Below are positions 36,291 to 49,448 of a stretch of DNA of 64,000 bases, piece after piece; the first letter of the stretch is position 1, and each line of letters begins with the position of its first letter. Where the stretch lies: NCBI GenBank assembly GCA_034769895.1, contig CM068372.1, positions 434,017,958-434,081,957 of the forward strand. Direction: 5' to 3'. A model generated the notes under the pieces. The model did no database searches. It was given only the letters and a program-made list of their open reading frames with translations, and was not told the DNA's origin. Origin of the DNA: Magicicada septendecula (lineage: Eukaryota > Arthropoda > Insecta > Hemiptera > Cicadidae). The position numbers were made by a program, and so were the translations under genes.

Positions 36291-38493
36291 TTCACTTCTC
36301 AGTAGTCAAATAATTTATATACCAATCCTCAATTAAGCAGCACTAGTCAATTAACTCTGTGTTTATTTGATGTTTAAAAAAATAATCAGCAATTAGCAGT
36401 GCTGAGGACTTTGATTTAACATAGGCTACATTAAACCAGTTGCAACTCATAATAAGATAACACGTAATCGGTAATAAGATTATTTGGGAATAGTATAAAA
36501 AGGATAATTATTATGTTACGTTGGTGTTAAGCATTTTTGTATTCAGTATAAAATTAAACTTTAGCGCAAGCATATACACATATAAACAAACAAATACATA
36601 AAATATAGGTTTCTTTATACATGCAATTTGTATACGTTGGGTGGCCTGTTAAAAAAGTGGGTTACTGACAAGACTGGCTCTTAATCTTAGGCGTCTCTTG
36701 CAATAAATCAGACCCAGTCCTTGTAAGACACCTGATTCATTTTAATCTTTAGTTATATGTCACTTCTAACAACAAATTGTCTAGATTTCTCAGTACGAAG
36801 TTTAAATCATTCTGATTAGCGAGTGATAATATGTAATCATCAGTCACTGAAAAATATCTACCCTTTAAGGATTATATCAATCGTTTCCTTCCTATTTTGC
36901 ATATTAGTTTATCAGAAATTTTAACACCTTTCTGTAAAAATGAAAATTGCTAAACCACATTATACTAAGTTAGATAAATTGATAGTAGATATACTATACA
37001 TCAAATCTTAAATTCCTTCCGACACTTACGTACAAGATGTGTTACACCTAAAGGACAAGATGCTATGTGTCCGTCCACACAAGTAATAACACTTAACTAA
37101 TGTCAAGGTGATATGAATCGTCTTCGTTGGCACCAGGAAGGATTAGTCATTTAACATCTGAGTACAGTTAAAGACCTTGAAAGTGTCACATAATAAACCG
37201 TTGAGATATGTGCTGTCGAGCTTACCAAAAAAGTGGGCTTTCCGGTAATTAACATGAAACAAAGGCAATTTAGTTACTTAGACTTCGACTTATTATTCAT
37301 ATGTTGTAATTATTACAAATAAAATATGACACAATTTTTGGTTAGTGCCGACACGATTTGTTTAGCATTATGTATATTTAGTAATGTTTTTAACAAATCA
37401 TATTCCTATTCTCTTTTTCTTTGTAAAGTTGGTGGTAAAACATTATAAGCAGTAAACGTTTACTGATTTGGGTAGTAGCCAATGTCGACGTCGTTTCGCT
37501 TAGAAGGGAACTCGATGTTTGAACTGCCATTTCTCTAGCTAAGTACATTTTAATACGAGCAGCGGCAATACAACTCATAGCCGGACCAAACATACAGGTG
37601 TTCCATATACGTCCTGGTGATTCTTTAAATTAATCTTCTGCTAAAGGGGTAAAGCACAAACCATTGTAAGTTAAAGGACAAAAAAATTATATCTTTATAC
37701 ACAGAGTCGCAAATCAGGTTCTCTGTGCTACACCTTGAAACTTGGTATCCAATCTCCACACTCCCGAAACATTCATCGATAAAAAAATAAGTTGAAACGT
37801 GGAGACACAGACAAAAACCAAAGAAGTCAAATCCGAAAGAATAATACTCTTTGTCTGTGTGTGCGCGCGCGTGTGTGTGTGTGTTTAGAAACCGTTATGT
37901 TTTGAGTGAGAAAAAGTAAGTACGAGACACATCAGTGGCCATAATAAAATACTTTTAGCAATGATAATTTGTCTAATACTAAATATTATTAAATTCAGTG
38001 ACAGCGCTGTGTGCAGTTCTTATAAAGAGAGGCGCAAAAATATAAATAAATGAAATGCATCAATCAAATGGATTGTGAAGTTAATCTTCAGAGACAAAAA
38101 TAAATTTAAACGTCTTTATTAAATCGCTGATCGAATTACTCAAGAAGCTTTGCGAAGCGTTTTTCAAAATCGGTGACTTTGATTAGTGACACCTCAGCGG
38201 AAATACTTTTGTGATTAATCTCGGGTGGCATTTATAAGCGAATTTCTCAACTCAATGAATCTTATTTTAGAATTATGTTACTTCACAAAAGTTCACACGA
38301 AAAATGTATATACGTTTAGACACTCATAATTATAATAGATTCGCTATGTCCATACATAAAATTAATATGCATATTATGTATACATAAACAAGCAGATACC
38401 TTCTATAGGGCCTACTAATGATAAAAACTTATCCGTTAATCCTCCATTACACTGTCAATACAATAAACTAGAAATACGTATTACCTCTTTGAC

Positions 38494-38539
<46 letters not shown>

Positions 38540-39730
38540 CTTTATCTTACGTGTCTTAAGTTTCTTGTAACTGTATTAATGTCTTCACTGAAATTATTAA
38601 CATCCTCTTAAAATTTAAAAACAGTAGCTTACTTTCTAACGCACGGTTGGTAGTAATATTCTCAGCACCATCACATGCATACGGAACGCATTAACAATTA
38701 GCTGATTCTATGTTGACACAAAACTAGCTACGTGTATTCGAATATTCGTTGATACTGAGCCTACAATAACGTGCTCTGTGTACTGCTGAACCACGTGTGA
38801 ACAGGTAGACATGGCGCTCCAGCAATTTGTAACAAACACGAACATACGTAGCATCGCACATTATGAAAACCCTCATCCAATTAATGTAGACACATTACAC
38901 ACATAACAATATCACAGGTATCTTTGGATGGGTTAACGTTCACGATAACGATAAGGTTAGATAAAGATAATGTGAGTTAGTCTGCAAGTAATTCAACAAC
39001 AATTCGTGCGCGATGCATTGATTTCTGAAAGTTCTGTATACAAGCCATTAGATTGCCTCATCAGTGGAGTATTATTAGTATCATTGGTTGACTATAGTAT
39101 CATGGTTGATTTACTATAGGTGTATCTGTTGTGTATGTGGCGTACTGGTTATCTATAAAATGCGAGAACTTAAAAATGCCAATGCTCTGAGAAGCGGTGA
39201 TAAAAATATTTGAAATCCGTCTCTCCTACGTTTATCAGTTTATTCCATTGTTTGAGATCACGTTCAATCGTAACACAGTGACAAAAGTGAACTCCACAGT
39301 TAGCAACCTTAATACGGGTATACCGCAAGAGACTTTACAATGTGCTAAATATTGATTGGTGATTTGGTAAAAGTGGATAATTGCCACATTTTTGAAGATT
39401 CCCTAGATATGACGTAACACCGAAACAGGCGTCAAAGTGACTTTGTAAGAAAAGAAGCTGGAAAACGCACAATGAGATAGCAGAGGAACGTTAGAAATTA
39501 CACCTGTTAAAAGCGAGAACGCATTGTTCTTAAAAGGACCAAAAAATATTAACTTTAAGAAAAAAAAGAAATACAATAACAAACTAACTAATTGTTGATA
39601 GTACTTCAAGACAAGCTAAAAATCTGAAACCTTGGAATATTTGAAATAAAGTATTCTTTGTTAAAATTATCTGAAAAAAAAAAACTTTGGTGTCACGCAT
39701 GAAAGGCACAAATGAAATGCCTATGTATGT
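36291..39730. other. AT-rich region without recognisable genes
   Basis: No supported coding region. A minus-strand frame at 37390-37593 (67 codons) has balanced composition but no recognised motif. GT microsatellites occur at about 37857-37883 (with GC steps) and 38494-38537. Confidence 0.6.
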
Positions 39731-39734
39731 ATAT

Positions 39735-40315
39735 AATATATACGTAACTGCAGTTAAATATTAGCAATATATACGTAACTGCAGTTAAATATTAGCAATA
39801 TATACGTAACTGCAGTTAAACATTAGCAATATATACGTAACTGCAGTTCAATATTAGCAATATATGCGTAACTACAGTTAAATATTAGCAATATATACGT
39901 AACTACAGTTAAATATTAGCAATATATACGTAACTACAGTTAAAAGTTACCAATATATACGTAACTACAGTTAAATATTAGCAATATATACGTAACTACA
40001 GTTAAAAGTTAGCAATATATACGTAACTACAGTTAAATATTAGCAATATATACGTAACTACAGTTAAATATTAGCAATATATACGTAACTACAGTTAAAT
40101 ATTAGCAATATATACGTAACTGCAGTTAAATATTAGCAATATATACGTAACTGCAGTTAAATATTAGCAATATATACGTAACTGCAGTTAAATATTAGCA
40201 ATATATGCGTAACTACAGTTAAATATTAGCAATATATACGTAACTACAGTTAAAAGTTAGCAATATATACGTAACTTCAGTTAAATATTAGCAATATATA
40301 CGTAACTACAGTTAA
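39735..40315. repeat. 31-bp minisatellite, about 19 units
   Basis: The unit is cagttaaatattagcaata plus tatacgtaactg. Many units contain the perfect palindrome taactgcagtta, while others carry taactacagtta. A further variant has aaaagttag instead of aaatattag. The variants are grouped in blocks (GCAG at both ends of the array, ACAG in the middle), which suggests block duplication. Confidence 0.9.
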
Positions 40316-40739
40316 AAAAACCTTTTCATAACAATATAAGTCATACACACATTAGGCAAAACATATAATAATATAAATATAAGACTAAACTACAAAATAA
40401 CATAAAATAAAGTGAATCTTTCTTACTGTGAGTGGTAGTTAAAAGACCCTATTTAAAGACGTAAAAACGGCTTTTTAACGTTATTAACTTCCGTTACCCT
40501 CTCAGAAGTCTGTGAAATTGAGGATTCTTACTTACCTAGAGCTATCCATCTACTCGTATTGAGACGATCGGTCTAACCGTGGGTTACGGTGTAGTTCAAG
40601 CGGTTTACACAGGTTTCTCAAGGAAATATTACCATTAATCAGCTAAAGAGTGTCAGCTGTTGCCCCCAACCTACGAGGCCAAGAAGTTGTAGGCCAGTGT
40701 GTAGAGTTGGATTTCTGGGGGTCATTGTTACTCCTACTA

Positions 40740-40742
40740 CTA

Positions 40743-40816
<74 letters not shown>

Positions 40817-40850
40817 TACTACTACTCCTGCTGCTGCTGCTGCTGTAGTT
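40740..40850. repeat. (TAC)n trinucleotide repeat with a GCT end
   Basis: About 25 TAC/ACT units with one short interruption are followed by a TGC/GCT run. Any translation (poly-Tyr) is an artefact. Confidence 0.9.
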
Positions 40851-41498
40851 GTTGTTGTCATTATTATTAATTTTAGTATGTTGTATATTAGAAATTTTAA
40901 TATTGTGATAGTTATTCAAATTAACGTGTTTTTTATGAGTATCTCATAAAATAATTACGTATGCTCTCACACGCCCACTACACACGCGGCTAAGTATTCT
41001 TACCCATCATTTCACTGCATTTGAAGTTGCTTTACAATTCTAAAAGTATTTAAAACTAACATTTTATCACAATTTTCTGTACCAAATAATGTATAATGTT
41101 TAAACCTGTAACCTCTATTTATTCGTATAGCTTCTGCATATTCTATCATATAGCAACATTGCCAGCAACATTTTATATGCAATTAGAATGTTCATGGCAG
41201 TATATAGGCTTTGTCCTTTGTAAGTACTGTATTACTAAAAAAAGTAAGTAAATACTTGTAAGTAATTTAGTGTTCCATTCAATTAAATTGTGAATGTAAA
41301 TTTACTATGTTGAGTGAATTTGGTTTAGTTATACAATGTTAATCAATTTTCCGATTGTCATAAAATCATAAACATCAAAAATTTACTAAATGACACATGC
41401 AACTAACATACAATACATCTATATATATATAACTTAAAGTCTGAGAATTTATGTGTACTGAATACAAATTCACACCGTTACCCCGATTGCCTCCACAT

Positions 41499-41637
41499 TG
41501 TTGATGTTATAAGGTTAAATGTATAGTAAATGTAGTACAGAAATTGTTGATGTTATAAGGCTAAATGTATAGTAAATGTAGTACAGAAATTTTTGATGTT
41601 ATAAGGCTAAATGTATAGTAAATGTAGTACAGAAATC
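41499..41637. repeat. 46-bp unit, three tandem copies
   Basis: ttgatgttataagg starts at 41501, 41547 and 41593. The copies differ by only two or three bases, so the triplication is recent. Confidence 0.85.
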
Positions 41638-42490
41638 ATTTTTTGTTTCCAGTAGTAATTCACATACGTACGAGTATCTTGTGTGATGGCGATTTATGTC
41701 GATTTTGTATTTGTATTATCGAAAAGGATTTGGTGTGCAGAGAAATTTGCTCAGAATAGGTAACATCATATTTCTAAACTCGGCTTTTATTCTATAATTG
41801 TTCTCATATTGAATACGGAGACTTTAAAACATGTATTCAATTGGCAATATTTATATTGCTTTTTATTACTTCAATAATAAAAATGCATAAATTGATTAAA
41901 ATATTCAATACTAAATCTACACCGTCACTATTACACCTTAAGGTCTTTTTCGTATGCAAAATTTTAAGTAATTTATTCTAATTCGTCATTAAATCTACGT
42001 AATTTATTTTACAAGATTTTGAACAATAACGTTAATTGGCTTATTACATTTCATAAATACAAATATAATTAATTTATTTCTAAATTGAGACTAGCTCATA
42101 AGTATTTAGTCTACTTTTATTAACAGTCAATATAATGATTCCTTTTTTAACATAGCCTTTATTTTTCCTAGAAGAGATTAACAACAATACACAGAATTAA
42201 TCCATAAAGATACGAGTAGTTCAAGATGCGAGAGTAAACAAAATAAATGTGGAAACATTCGGCATGGAATGTGGCAGTGATACAGTGTGGGAAAGTAATG
42301 AAAAACTGTAGGTGAAAACATTCCAGTCAAATCAACCCGAAACGGGTACGTTTTGCTCCGTAGACAAGAAATTCGTATCATGGGAAACATAGTTTCTCGG
42401 GATAACACACACACACACACACACGTATAGCTTTTAACCTGACATATTGATAAATTAAGCTGACTCTAAAGTACTAAGGAACTTTTAAAT

Positions 42491-42699
<209 letters not shown>

Positions 42700-42844
42700 A
42701 CAACACAATGTACACTGTACATATTTACAGTATGTCAACTAGAAAGTGTAAAAAGCTTATTAGGCATTCTGTATTTTAAACAACAAAGTTGATTAATTAT
42801 TTGCGATAAGATAAAACTTCGTGAGTGGTCGCGCATGTGTGTGT

Positions 42845-42882
<38 letters not shown>

Positions 42883-44450
42883 AGCATATAGAGGATTGTA
42901 AACTCGAGAAAAGGAATAGGTTTACCGCAAGTAGTGGAAAAGTGCGCTGTATTATTGTATTATACACAACAATCTGTACTGATAGTATGCACAAACAGAC
43001 GACATATAGTTACTCCTTCCAACAAATCCTTGAATGGAAAACAATATACAAAACTAGTTACTTCTGAGTCCGTGATACTGATAAAACTACAGAGCAGTAA
43101 ACTTATCATATAAGTACCATATTGTCCACTTTCACGAGCCAAAAATATTACTTTTACCCGACGTAGCCAAAATATTAGTAGGCCAATGCGGTAAAAACAT
43201 TTGAATGCACATAAAAATTACAATAACAACTAATAGTGGAGACAAACACGAAAACCACGGTGTCATAATGAGTGACACCAAAACTGTTCTGGCAGTATTA
43301 GACAGGTCCGGGTTGGATCAAAACAATTTCTGATAGGTCTGACTGCCAGAGTGTGTGTGAGACAGACGTCGTGTACGAGACAAATGTTCACACGTCCTTT
43401 CGCTTGAATTTGTTTGCCGACATATGAACGTCTCTAACATAGTTTCAATAGTTTACGTACATTGTATATATCGCCGGACTGCCGTCAATATGTGAAGTCT
43501 CATTGACGCTGAGAAGTTAGATTCACTTATACTTTTCTGGACCATAGGCAGCAACATGGACAATAGGGTATAAAGAGATGAGGAGCACCTCGGGTGACCA
43601 GGAACCCATGAATTAATTTGATTATTACGAAGGAAAGAAAGAAAAACAGGGTCTGTGATATCAAAGTTAAAACAATTATAAATAATAAATTTAATTTTAA
43701 AATTATAAAATATTTAAAATAAATATATTATCTATGTTTAAAATATAAAAATATACTATAGCAATTGGAAATAATACGTCATAATTATTATAAATAGCAC
43801 ATTAAATTAAAACCATTTATCACATATTAACACAAACATAAACATAGAATGTATGTCATAACCACTGTGTGATCAACATTTTTTATTTTTTATCTTCAAA
43901 GATTTTATTTAAGTTTTTGATTGTTAACGTCCAAATCTGATAACATAATTATTTAAACTGCTGATTTACTGTTTAGTCAGACACCCAACGTAATTAAATT
44001 GTTTGATATATTTTAAGTTATTCAAGATATTACCTTTTTTTCTAAAATTGTATAGTTTATGCTTGTTAATATGATGAATCTTTTCGTGTGTGTATTACTT
44101 ATTTTCTGTTTGTATCAGCAGCGGCACGTGATAGAAACACTTGGGGGGGAGGGGCTCTTAACCTCTTACACACCAGTAAGGTTTACAGAACACTGACTTG
44201 TACCATCTGTGTTTGGGCGGCGTTTTAATCCAAGTCACCAATGACTTTTAGTCACACAAAACAGTAAGTTTTTAGGTACACGCTATGATTTTAACATGTA
44301 TACGGTCATTAATTATTTACCTTTCTTATACACAATGTTTATAGTTATGATCGTGAAACAGATAGTCATGTTCAGTGTGAACAGGAAAATATTTGCTCAC
44401 ATCATATAGGCTAAATCTAAAGTGTATTAAAAAGACGTATTAAATATTTT

Positions 44451-44690
44451 TGATTGACAACTATATTAAAGACAAGGAATAACCACCATCAGTCCAAGGT
44501 CACATATAAAATTAATATTATATCTGTGTTAACATATGGCAGCGAAACTTCAACTCTGAACAAGCAAACCGCTAACATAGTCAATACTTTTGAAAGGAGA
44601 ATTTTCAAGAGAACATATGGACCAATCCAAGTCAATGGGATATGGAGAATGGGTCACAATGACGAACTATACAAGCTGTATGAAGACAAT
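44451..44690 (+). pseudogene. RTE-type LINE 3' region, left part
   Basis: The product includes SVLTYGSETSTLNKQTANIV and FERRIFKRTYGPIQVNGIWR, ending HNDELYKLYEDN at 44690. This matches the C-terminal region of RTE-type LINE RTs (YGSE.WTL, ERRI.RRIYGP, ELY.LY). The frame resumes at 46721 after a 2,026-bp insertion. The 5' limit is not sharp. Confidence 0.65.
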
Positions 44691-46716
44691 TGTAACCTCT
44701 CTATGCTTTTGGTATTTAAAGAGAGGTTACAAGTTATCTAGAACTAGGCAGGAGCCTAGAGAAGCAAAAATTATGCTGGGTCCAGTATGACGGGACTTGC
44801 AATAAAACTCAGCTGTAACAGAACGCTAACAATTTATTTTCCTTCCTGCGTTGCTTTCACATCTTCAAATCAGAATAACATATGTGCCCAATCACAAGTA
44901 TGAATACAAGTAAAAAAATAACAAGTATGTATAACTCTTAAGAATAACAAGTGTGTATAAATCTTAAGAATAACAAGTGTGTATAAATATTAAGAATGAC
45001 AAATGTGTATAAATATAAAACATCACAAGTGTATATACATCAGTGGACACATGCATATATAATTATAAAATATTCTCACATCTCGTGGCTAGCTAGACAC
45101 ATAACAACACACACAGAACACAAGGTACACCCACTTACAGTTACATTAGTTTTTAACACGCATGCCCCTGGAATGCACCCACCCAACAGGTAGAGTAACT
45201 ACAATCTTATAACTCGGAAGTGATAAAATATACGCCAATAGGCAACCCGTTCAGTAGCATAACAAAAGCCAAAACCCCCAGGAAGAATGATAATAATTCA
45301 TGAGGCACAAACAACCGGACCACCCCTTTATCTAGCATTCCATTGATCAATGACCCAAGATGAGTGTGTGAACCTTAAGTTCCTTTCACATCATTAATTG
45401 AAACTGACAACTACGTCCTCTATTTTCAGAAAGTATTTATAAAATTCTAAACAGTTATTTGACTTCAAAAAATTACCAAAAAAAAGAATCAATCTCTATA
45501 TACATTAGTAAACAAAATTAATTGTTTGAGGCATTACAATTTCTGAAGATTTTGACAATACATAATTTACTCAAAAAGAAAATGATGAATACATGTTTTA
45601 TAGTCAAAATAACACAGCAAAGCTATAAATGGGAAGTCAACCCATATGTGTTGGCCCGTTAAGAAAACAATCAGTTTAGCCCTTGTGCAAGGGGCAAAAT
45701 CAATTAAAATATTCCCATTACATTAGGAATTAATTCTATTAGCCTCAAATGACTATAAAAAAAATTAATTAAAGAAAAGAATACAGTAAGGTGGTTGTGC
45801 TCTGGCATCTGAGGGAGCGCGCCCGCATGTAGTTGACAAAAGTTGACAGGCATTCGACCTGTCTGAAGTTGTACCAGCGTGTCAGAAAAACTAAGTCCCA
45901 TATTGTAAACCCAGAAAAGTCCCAAAGAAAAACCACCGGAAAGTCCCCAGCCCTTAAATGTGAAATCCATAGTCAAATTAAAATTTATACACAGCGGTTC
46001 CAGCCGGAACAGAACTACTGAGCAATAATTAAATTTTGTAAAGAGTAAAAGACTAGAGCAACAATAAAATGGTACAAGATTAAAATCTCTCTGGCGCGCT
46101 CTCGCAGTGCAGCACGCACTTACAGGCATAGCATTTAGTGTTATTTAAATGAGTTATAAAAAAAGGTTTATGAAATTTAAGTTATAGTGTTCAGAGTCAT
46201 GATCACAGCTCAACTTCCCGGTAAACAGTCTGGACACGTGGTCCCATGGCATCTATGCAATTTGCAGTAAACGGGCACACTGCGGGCCCGGCCCCAAAAA
46301 ATGAAATAAAGTATAAATATCACCTCAAGTGTGCTGGCGAGTGCAACATAGGAATTCGGTCTCCGTCTCCCTCTTCGTAGGCGATCTTGACATGGTTCAC
46401 AGCTTGAGCAGATGTTCAGCCCACAGCAAGCCAGGAACCCGGCTTAGTGCGAGAACCCGGGAGTCGTTTATTCTCTCTAGCCCATCATGTAGAGCGATTC
46501 AAACTGCTTAGAACAATACAAAGAGCGGAGACGAGACACACAATACAAAGCCGGCACACAATTTTCATAGCACATAGCCGGGCTGCGCGCGCAACGCACA
46601 CACCGCCGCTCCCCTCACACCGTCGAACAAAGTCCGCTCTGCTGCCTCCCTCACGTATTTTACGATCACGAAAACTTTCTAGAATTTTTTGTAACCGCCG
46701 GCTTCGAACCGGCACA
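44691..46716 (-). mobile_element. 2,026-bp insertion with TG...CA ends and a 4-bp duplication; class uncertain
   Basis: The insertion is defined by the LINE it interrupts: caat (44687-44690) is repeated at 46717-46720, and the LINE frame reads on across the two sides (LYEDN then DLATTIRLH). The ends are TGTAACCTCTC at the left and CCGGCACA at the right. Each end has a hairpin: tgtaacctctc/gagaggttaca (44691-44731) and gccgg/ccggc at about 46698-46715. On the minus strand the right 390 bp looks LTR-like, with an AATAAA signal near 46465. Direct LTR repeats were not found and no protein was recognised. Possibilities are a solo or rearranged LTR-type element, or another non-autonomous class. Confidence 0.5.
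44908..45037. repeat. 26-bp degenerate tandem repeat
   Basis: aacaagtgtgtataaatctt starts at 44920, 44946 and 44972, with a further degenerate unit at about 44998. It lies within the 2,026-bp insertion. Confidence 0.75.
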
Positions 46717-47010
46717 CAATGATCTGGCCACCACCATCCGACTGCATACATTGCAATGGGCAGAACACATCATTAGGATAGAAGACAACCGAATACCTAG
46801 GAAGATACTGTTCAGTCAAATCAAGGGTAAGAAGGCATATCGAAAAAACCAATAAACGCTGGATTGACACATTGGCGAGGGATGTTGATACTTTACTTAA
46901 AATAAAAGATGGACATCGATCGCCAAGGGCAGGGAAAAATGGAGGCGGATGTTTATGGAGGCTAAGTTTCGACTCCAAACTGTGACGTCATAGAAGAATT
47001 AAATATTTTA
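46717..47010 (+). pseudogene. RTE-type LINE 3' region, right part
   Basis: The product starts DLATTIRLHTLQWAEHIIR and IEDNRIPRKILFSQIKGKKA, then, after frame changes, RWIDTLARDVDTLLKIK. This is the conserved LINE tail (RLQWAGHI.RM..NR.P). It is the continuation of 44451-44690. Confidence 0.65.
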
Positions 47011-47690
47011 TCATAAAAATTAATATTTATACACGAAATCAATTCGTCTGTTTTCTGGGATATACAATTCTTTGTGATATTTTTATCAAAATTTCTATGG
47101 TGTGTATGGTGTGTATTTCTTCTTTATGCACTGCACTGACATTATTGTTTGAGCATTTAGACGATTTTCATTCATAGTATTCCTTAGACATGTTTTAATT
47201 CTTTTAAGAGTAGAAAACCATCACTTCTACTTTAGTGGTTGACATCAAATTTGTCACAGTAATTTCCAATAATTTCCCGGTTTGAGACAGCCACAAAATT
47301 ATGTTTAGACCATCTACAATATTCTAGAAATTTTCCATTGAATAAATTATTTCCAGCTCACGCCTCAAATTGTCATAATTGTAACATTGGATAACACTGC
47401 ACAACTAATTTAAAAGTTCGATGACGCAAACGTTTGGTAAAAATACGGAAAGGTGTCTAAAGCTGCAACTTCCAAACGACCTCTGTATGAAAAGCTTTTT
47501 TCGAAATAACAAATTGTCATGTCACTTATTCCTTTGGCTATCACAGAATTTCTATTTTCAGGATTTATTTTTCTTCATTTAGTCTCATTACCGTTCATTA
47601 TTTGTGCTCTAAATCAACCCCAAAATTTTTAAAACAACATTTTGTTAACAGCTGAACACCGTCTTTCTGTGTAACTTCAAACTGATTGTA
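47011..47690. other. AT-rich spacer
   Basis: No gene or repeat was recognised between the LINE end and the Tc3-like transposon. Confidence 0.6.
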
Positions 47691-49448
47691 CAGGGTCATT
47701 CAAAATTGCACAGCAATCTCTCGGGACCTGATTCTATAGCTAAAGATAAGAAAAAAAGTACATATAAACATAGGTCCAAAAATGGTTTGTTAGCGAGTTA
47801 CGTCTCGCGAACCAGATCGCCCTGATTTCTGCTCCCACGGTAAAAGACGCCATATTAAAATTCTTGGGGTAAAAAGTGAAGGGTAAATTGGAAATTGGGT
47901 GGTTGCTTATGGTTTTAATCTGAAACAATGAATAAAAGAGGTCCCAGAGCTCTATCTTAATTGGTGTCTAAGAAAAACTGTGCTTAAACACAAAACATTG
48001 GAGTCGAAAAACACACTTTTTTAGAGTTGGGATAAAATAACTTCGTTAATTCACCAATGAAAGAAGAAAAACTTTTAACTAACTTTGTTGAGAATTTTAT
48101 TATAAGAAAAGGTCTGTTTATAAAGTTCTATTAAAAGTAAATATAAATTTGAAAAATTCCACTTTAATTAATGACCAAACACACCAAAATGCGCTATAAA
48201 AGTGTTACAATTTTAAACAGAACAAAGGTTTTTTAAACGTTTTCACAACAAATGTAATTGTGAATAAATTGTAAACTTATATTATTGAATTTTTCCTTAA
48301 AATGATTCAATGTAGAAATTTTTAAATTGATAAAGTTGCAAACGTTTGTTCAAAGCAGTTGTTCAATGTGGCCATTTTGTTGAATGCAGAATTCAGCTCG
48401 GCGAATCCATGCCAGCTGGGCACGTCTTATACCATCAGGATTATTCTTAACATTAGCTCCATATTCTATTATCAGGTGTCTCAATTCTCCTAAATCTTAT
48501 TACGAGGGGAATAAACTAACTACTTCATCCAACCCCAAAGGAAAAGTCTGCTGGCGTGAGAGGTCGAGGTGGCCATTTTACTGGTCCGTTTGGACCAATC
48601 CATCTCTTACCGAATGTATTTAAATGGTTCATCAAATCACGAAAGTAGTGAGCAGATGCTCCGTGATTCAAAAAACGCATCTACACTTTATCTGTAATTG
48701 GAATATCTTCCAAGAGTTCCATCAGATTCGTTTGCAAAAAATGTGTAAGTATTGTCTTCCATTAAGCCTTGGTGGTAAGAAAAAAGGGCCTAAGAGATTA
48801 TCACCAAGAAGACCGCACCACACATTAAATAAAAAAGTATGTTGGTCATGTCTTGTAGCAGTGTAGCAGTCTCATGTGGATTTTTTTTGGCCCTAGTGTG
48901 GGTGCTCCTAAAGTTTACAATGCCGTTTCTTGTAAATTGTAACACTTTTCTGGCGCATTTTGGTCTGTTTTGTTTTAAATTAAAGTAAAATTTCTCAAAT
49001 TTTTACTTATTTTTAATAGACATTATACACAAACATTTTCTCATAATTAAATTCTCTACAAAGTTATATAGAAATTTTTATTTGTTTATTGGCAAATTAA
49101 CGAAATTATATTATCCCAAATCTAAAAAAGTGTTTTTCGACTCCAATATTTTGTGATTCAGCACAGTTATTCTTAGAAAATAATTGAGATAGAGCTCTAG
49201 GATATCTTTTATTCATTTTTCCAGATCAAAAACCATAAGAAACCACCACAGTTACCCTTCATTTTATACACCAAGAATTTCAGTATAGCGTTATTTTACA
49301 GTGGGAGCAGAAATCAGGGCGAACTGGTTCGCGAGCCGCAATTCGTTAACGAACCGTTTTCGGACCTATGTTTATATACACTTTTTTTCTTATTTCTAGG
49401 TAAAGAATCAGCATCCGAGAGGTTGCCTTGCAATTTTGAATCACCCTA
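47691..49448 (-). mobile_element. Tc3-like (Tc1/mariner superfamily) transposon with long inverted repeats
   Basis: The left arm from 47691 (cagggtcattcaaaattgca) is matched in inverse complement by the right arm ending at 49448 (tagggtgattcaaaattgca). The arms extend about 540 bp each with many differences, so the element is old. TA lies on both outer sides (47689-47690 and 49449-49450), the usual target of this superfamily. Between the arms (about 48240-48890) is a minus-strand transposase remnant. Arms of several hundred bp are known for Tc3. Confidence 0.8.
48350..48890 (-). pseudogene. Tc3/mariner-type transposase remnant
   Basis: Only the C-terminal half of the DDE domain is visible. 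LNHGASAHYFRDLMNHLN corresponds to the usual QDGAPAHY box, with the catalytic Asp replaced. RWIGPNGPVKWPPRPLTPAD corresponds to RWIGRGGP..WP.RSPDLTPLD. After a frame change near 48540, DLGELRHLIIEYGANV leads to the conserved tail RRAEFCIQQNGHIEQLL, ending near 48350. Stops and frame changes occur upstream. The product would have cut and joined the element ends at TA sites, and it is inactive. Confidence 0.75.

Noticed and set aside
37390-37593. 67-codon minus-strand frame as an exon
   Set aside because: Composition is plausible, but there are no recognisable motif, splice partners or conserved neighbours.
45704-46129. 141-codon minus-strand frame inside the 2,026-bp insertion
   Set aside because: No domain recognised, and the product looks like random hydrophobic sequence. 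Not evidence for an encoded protein.
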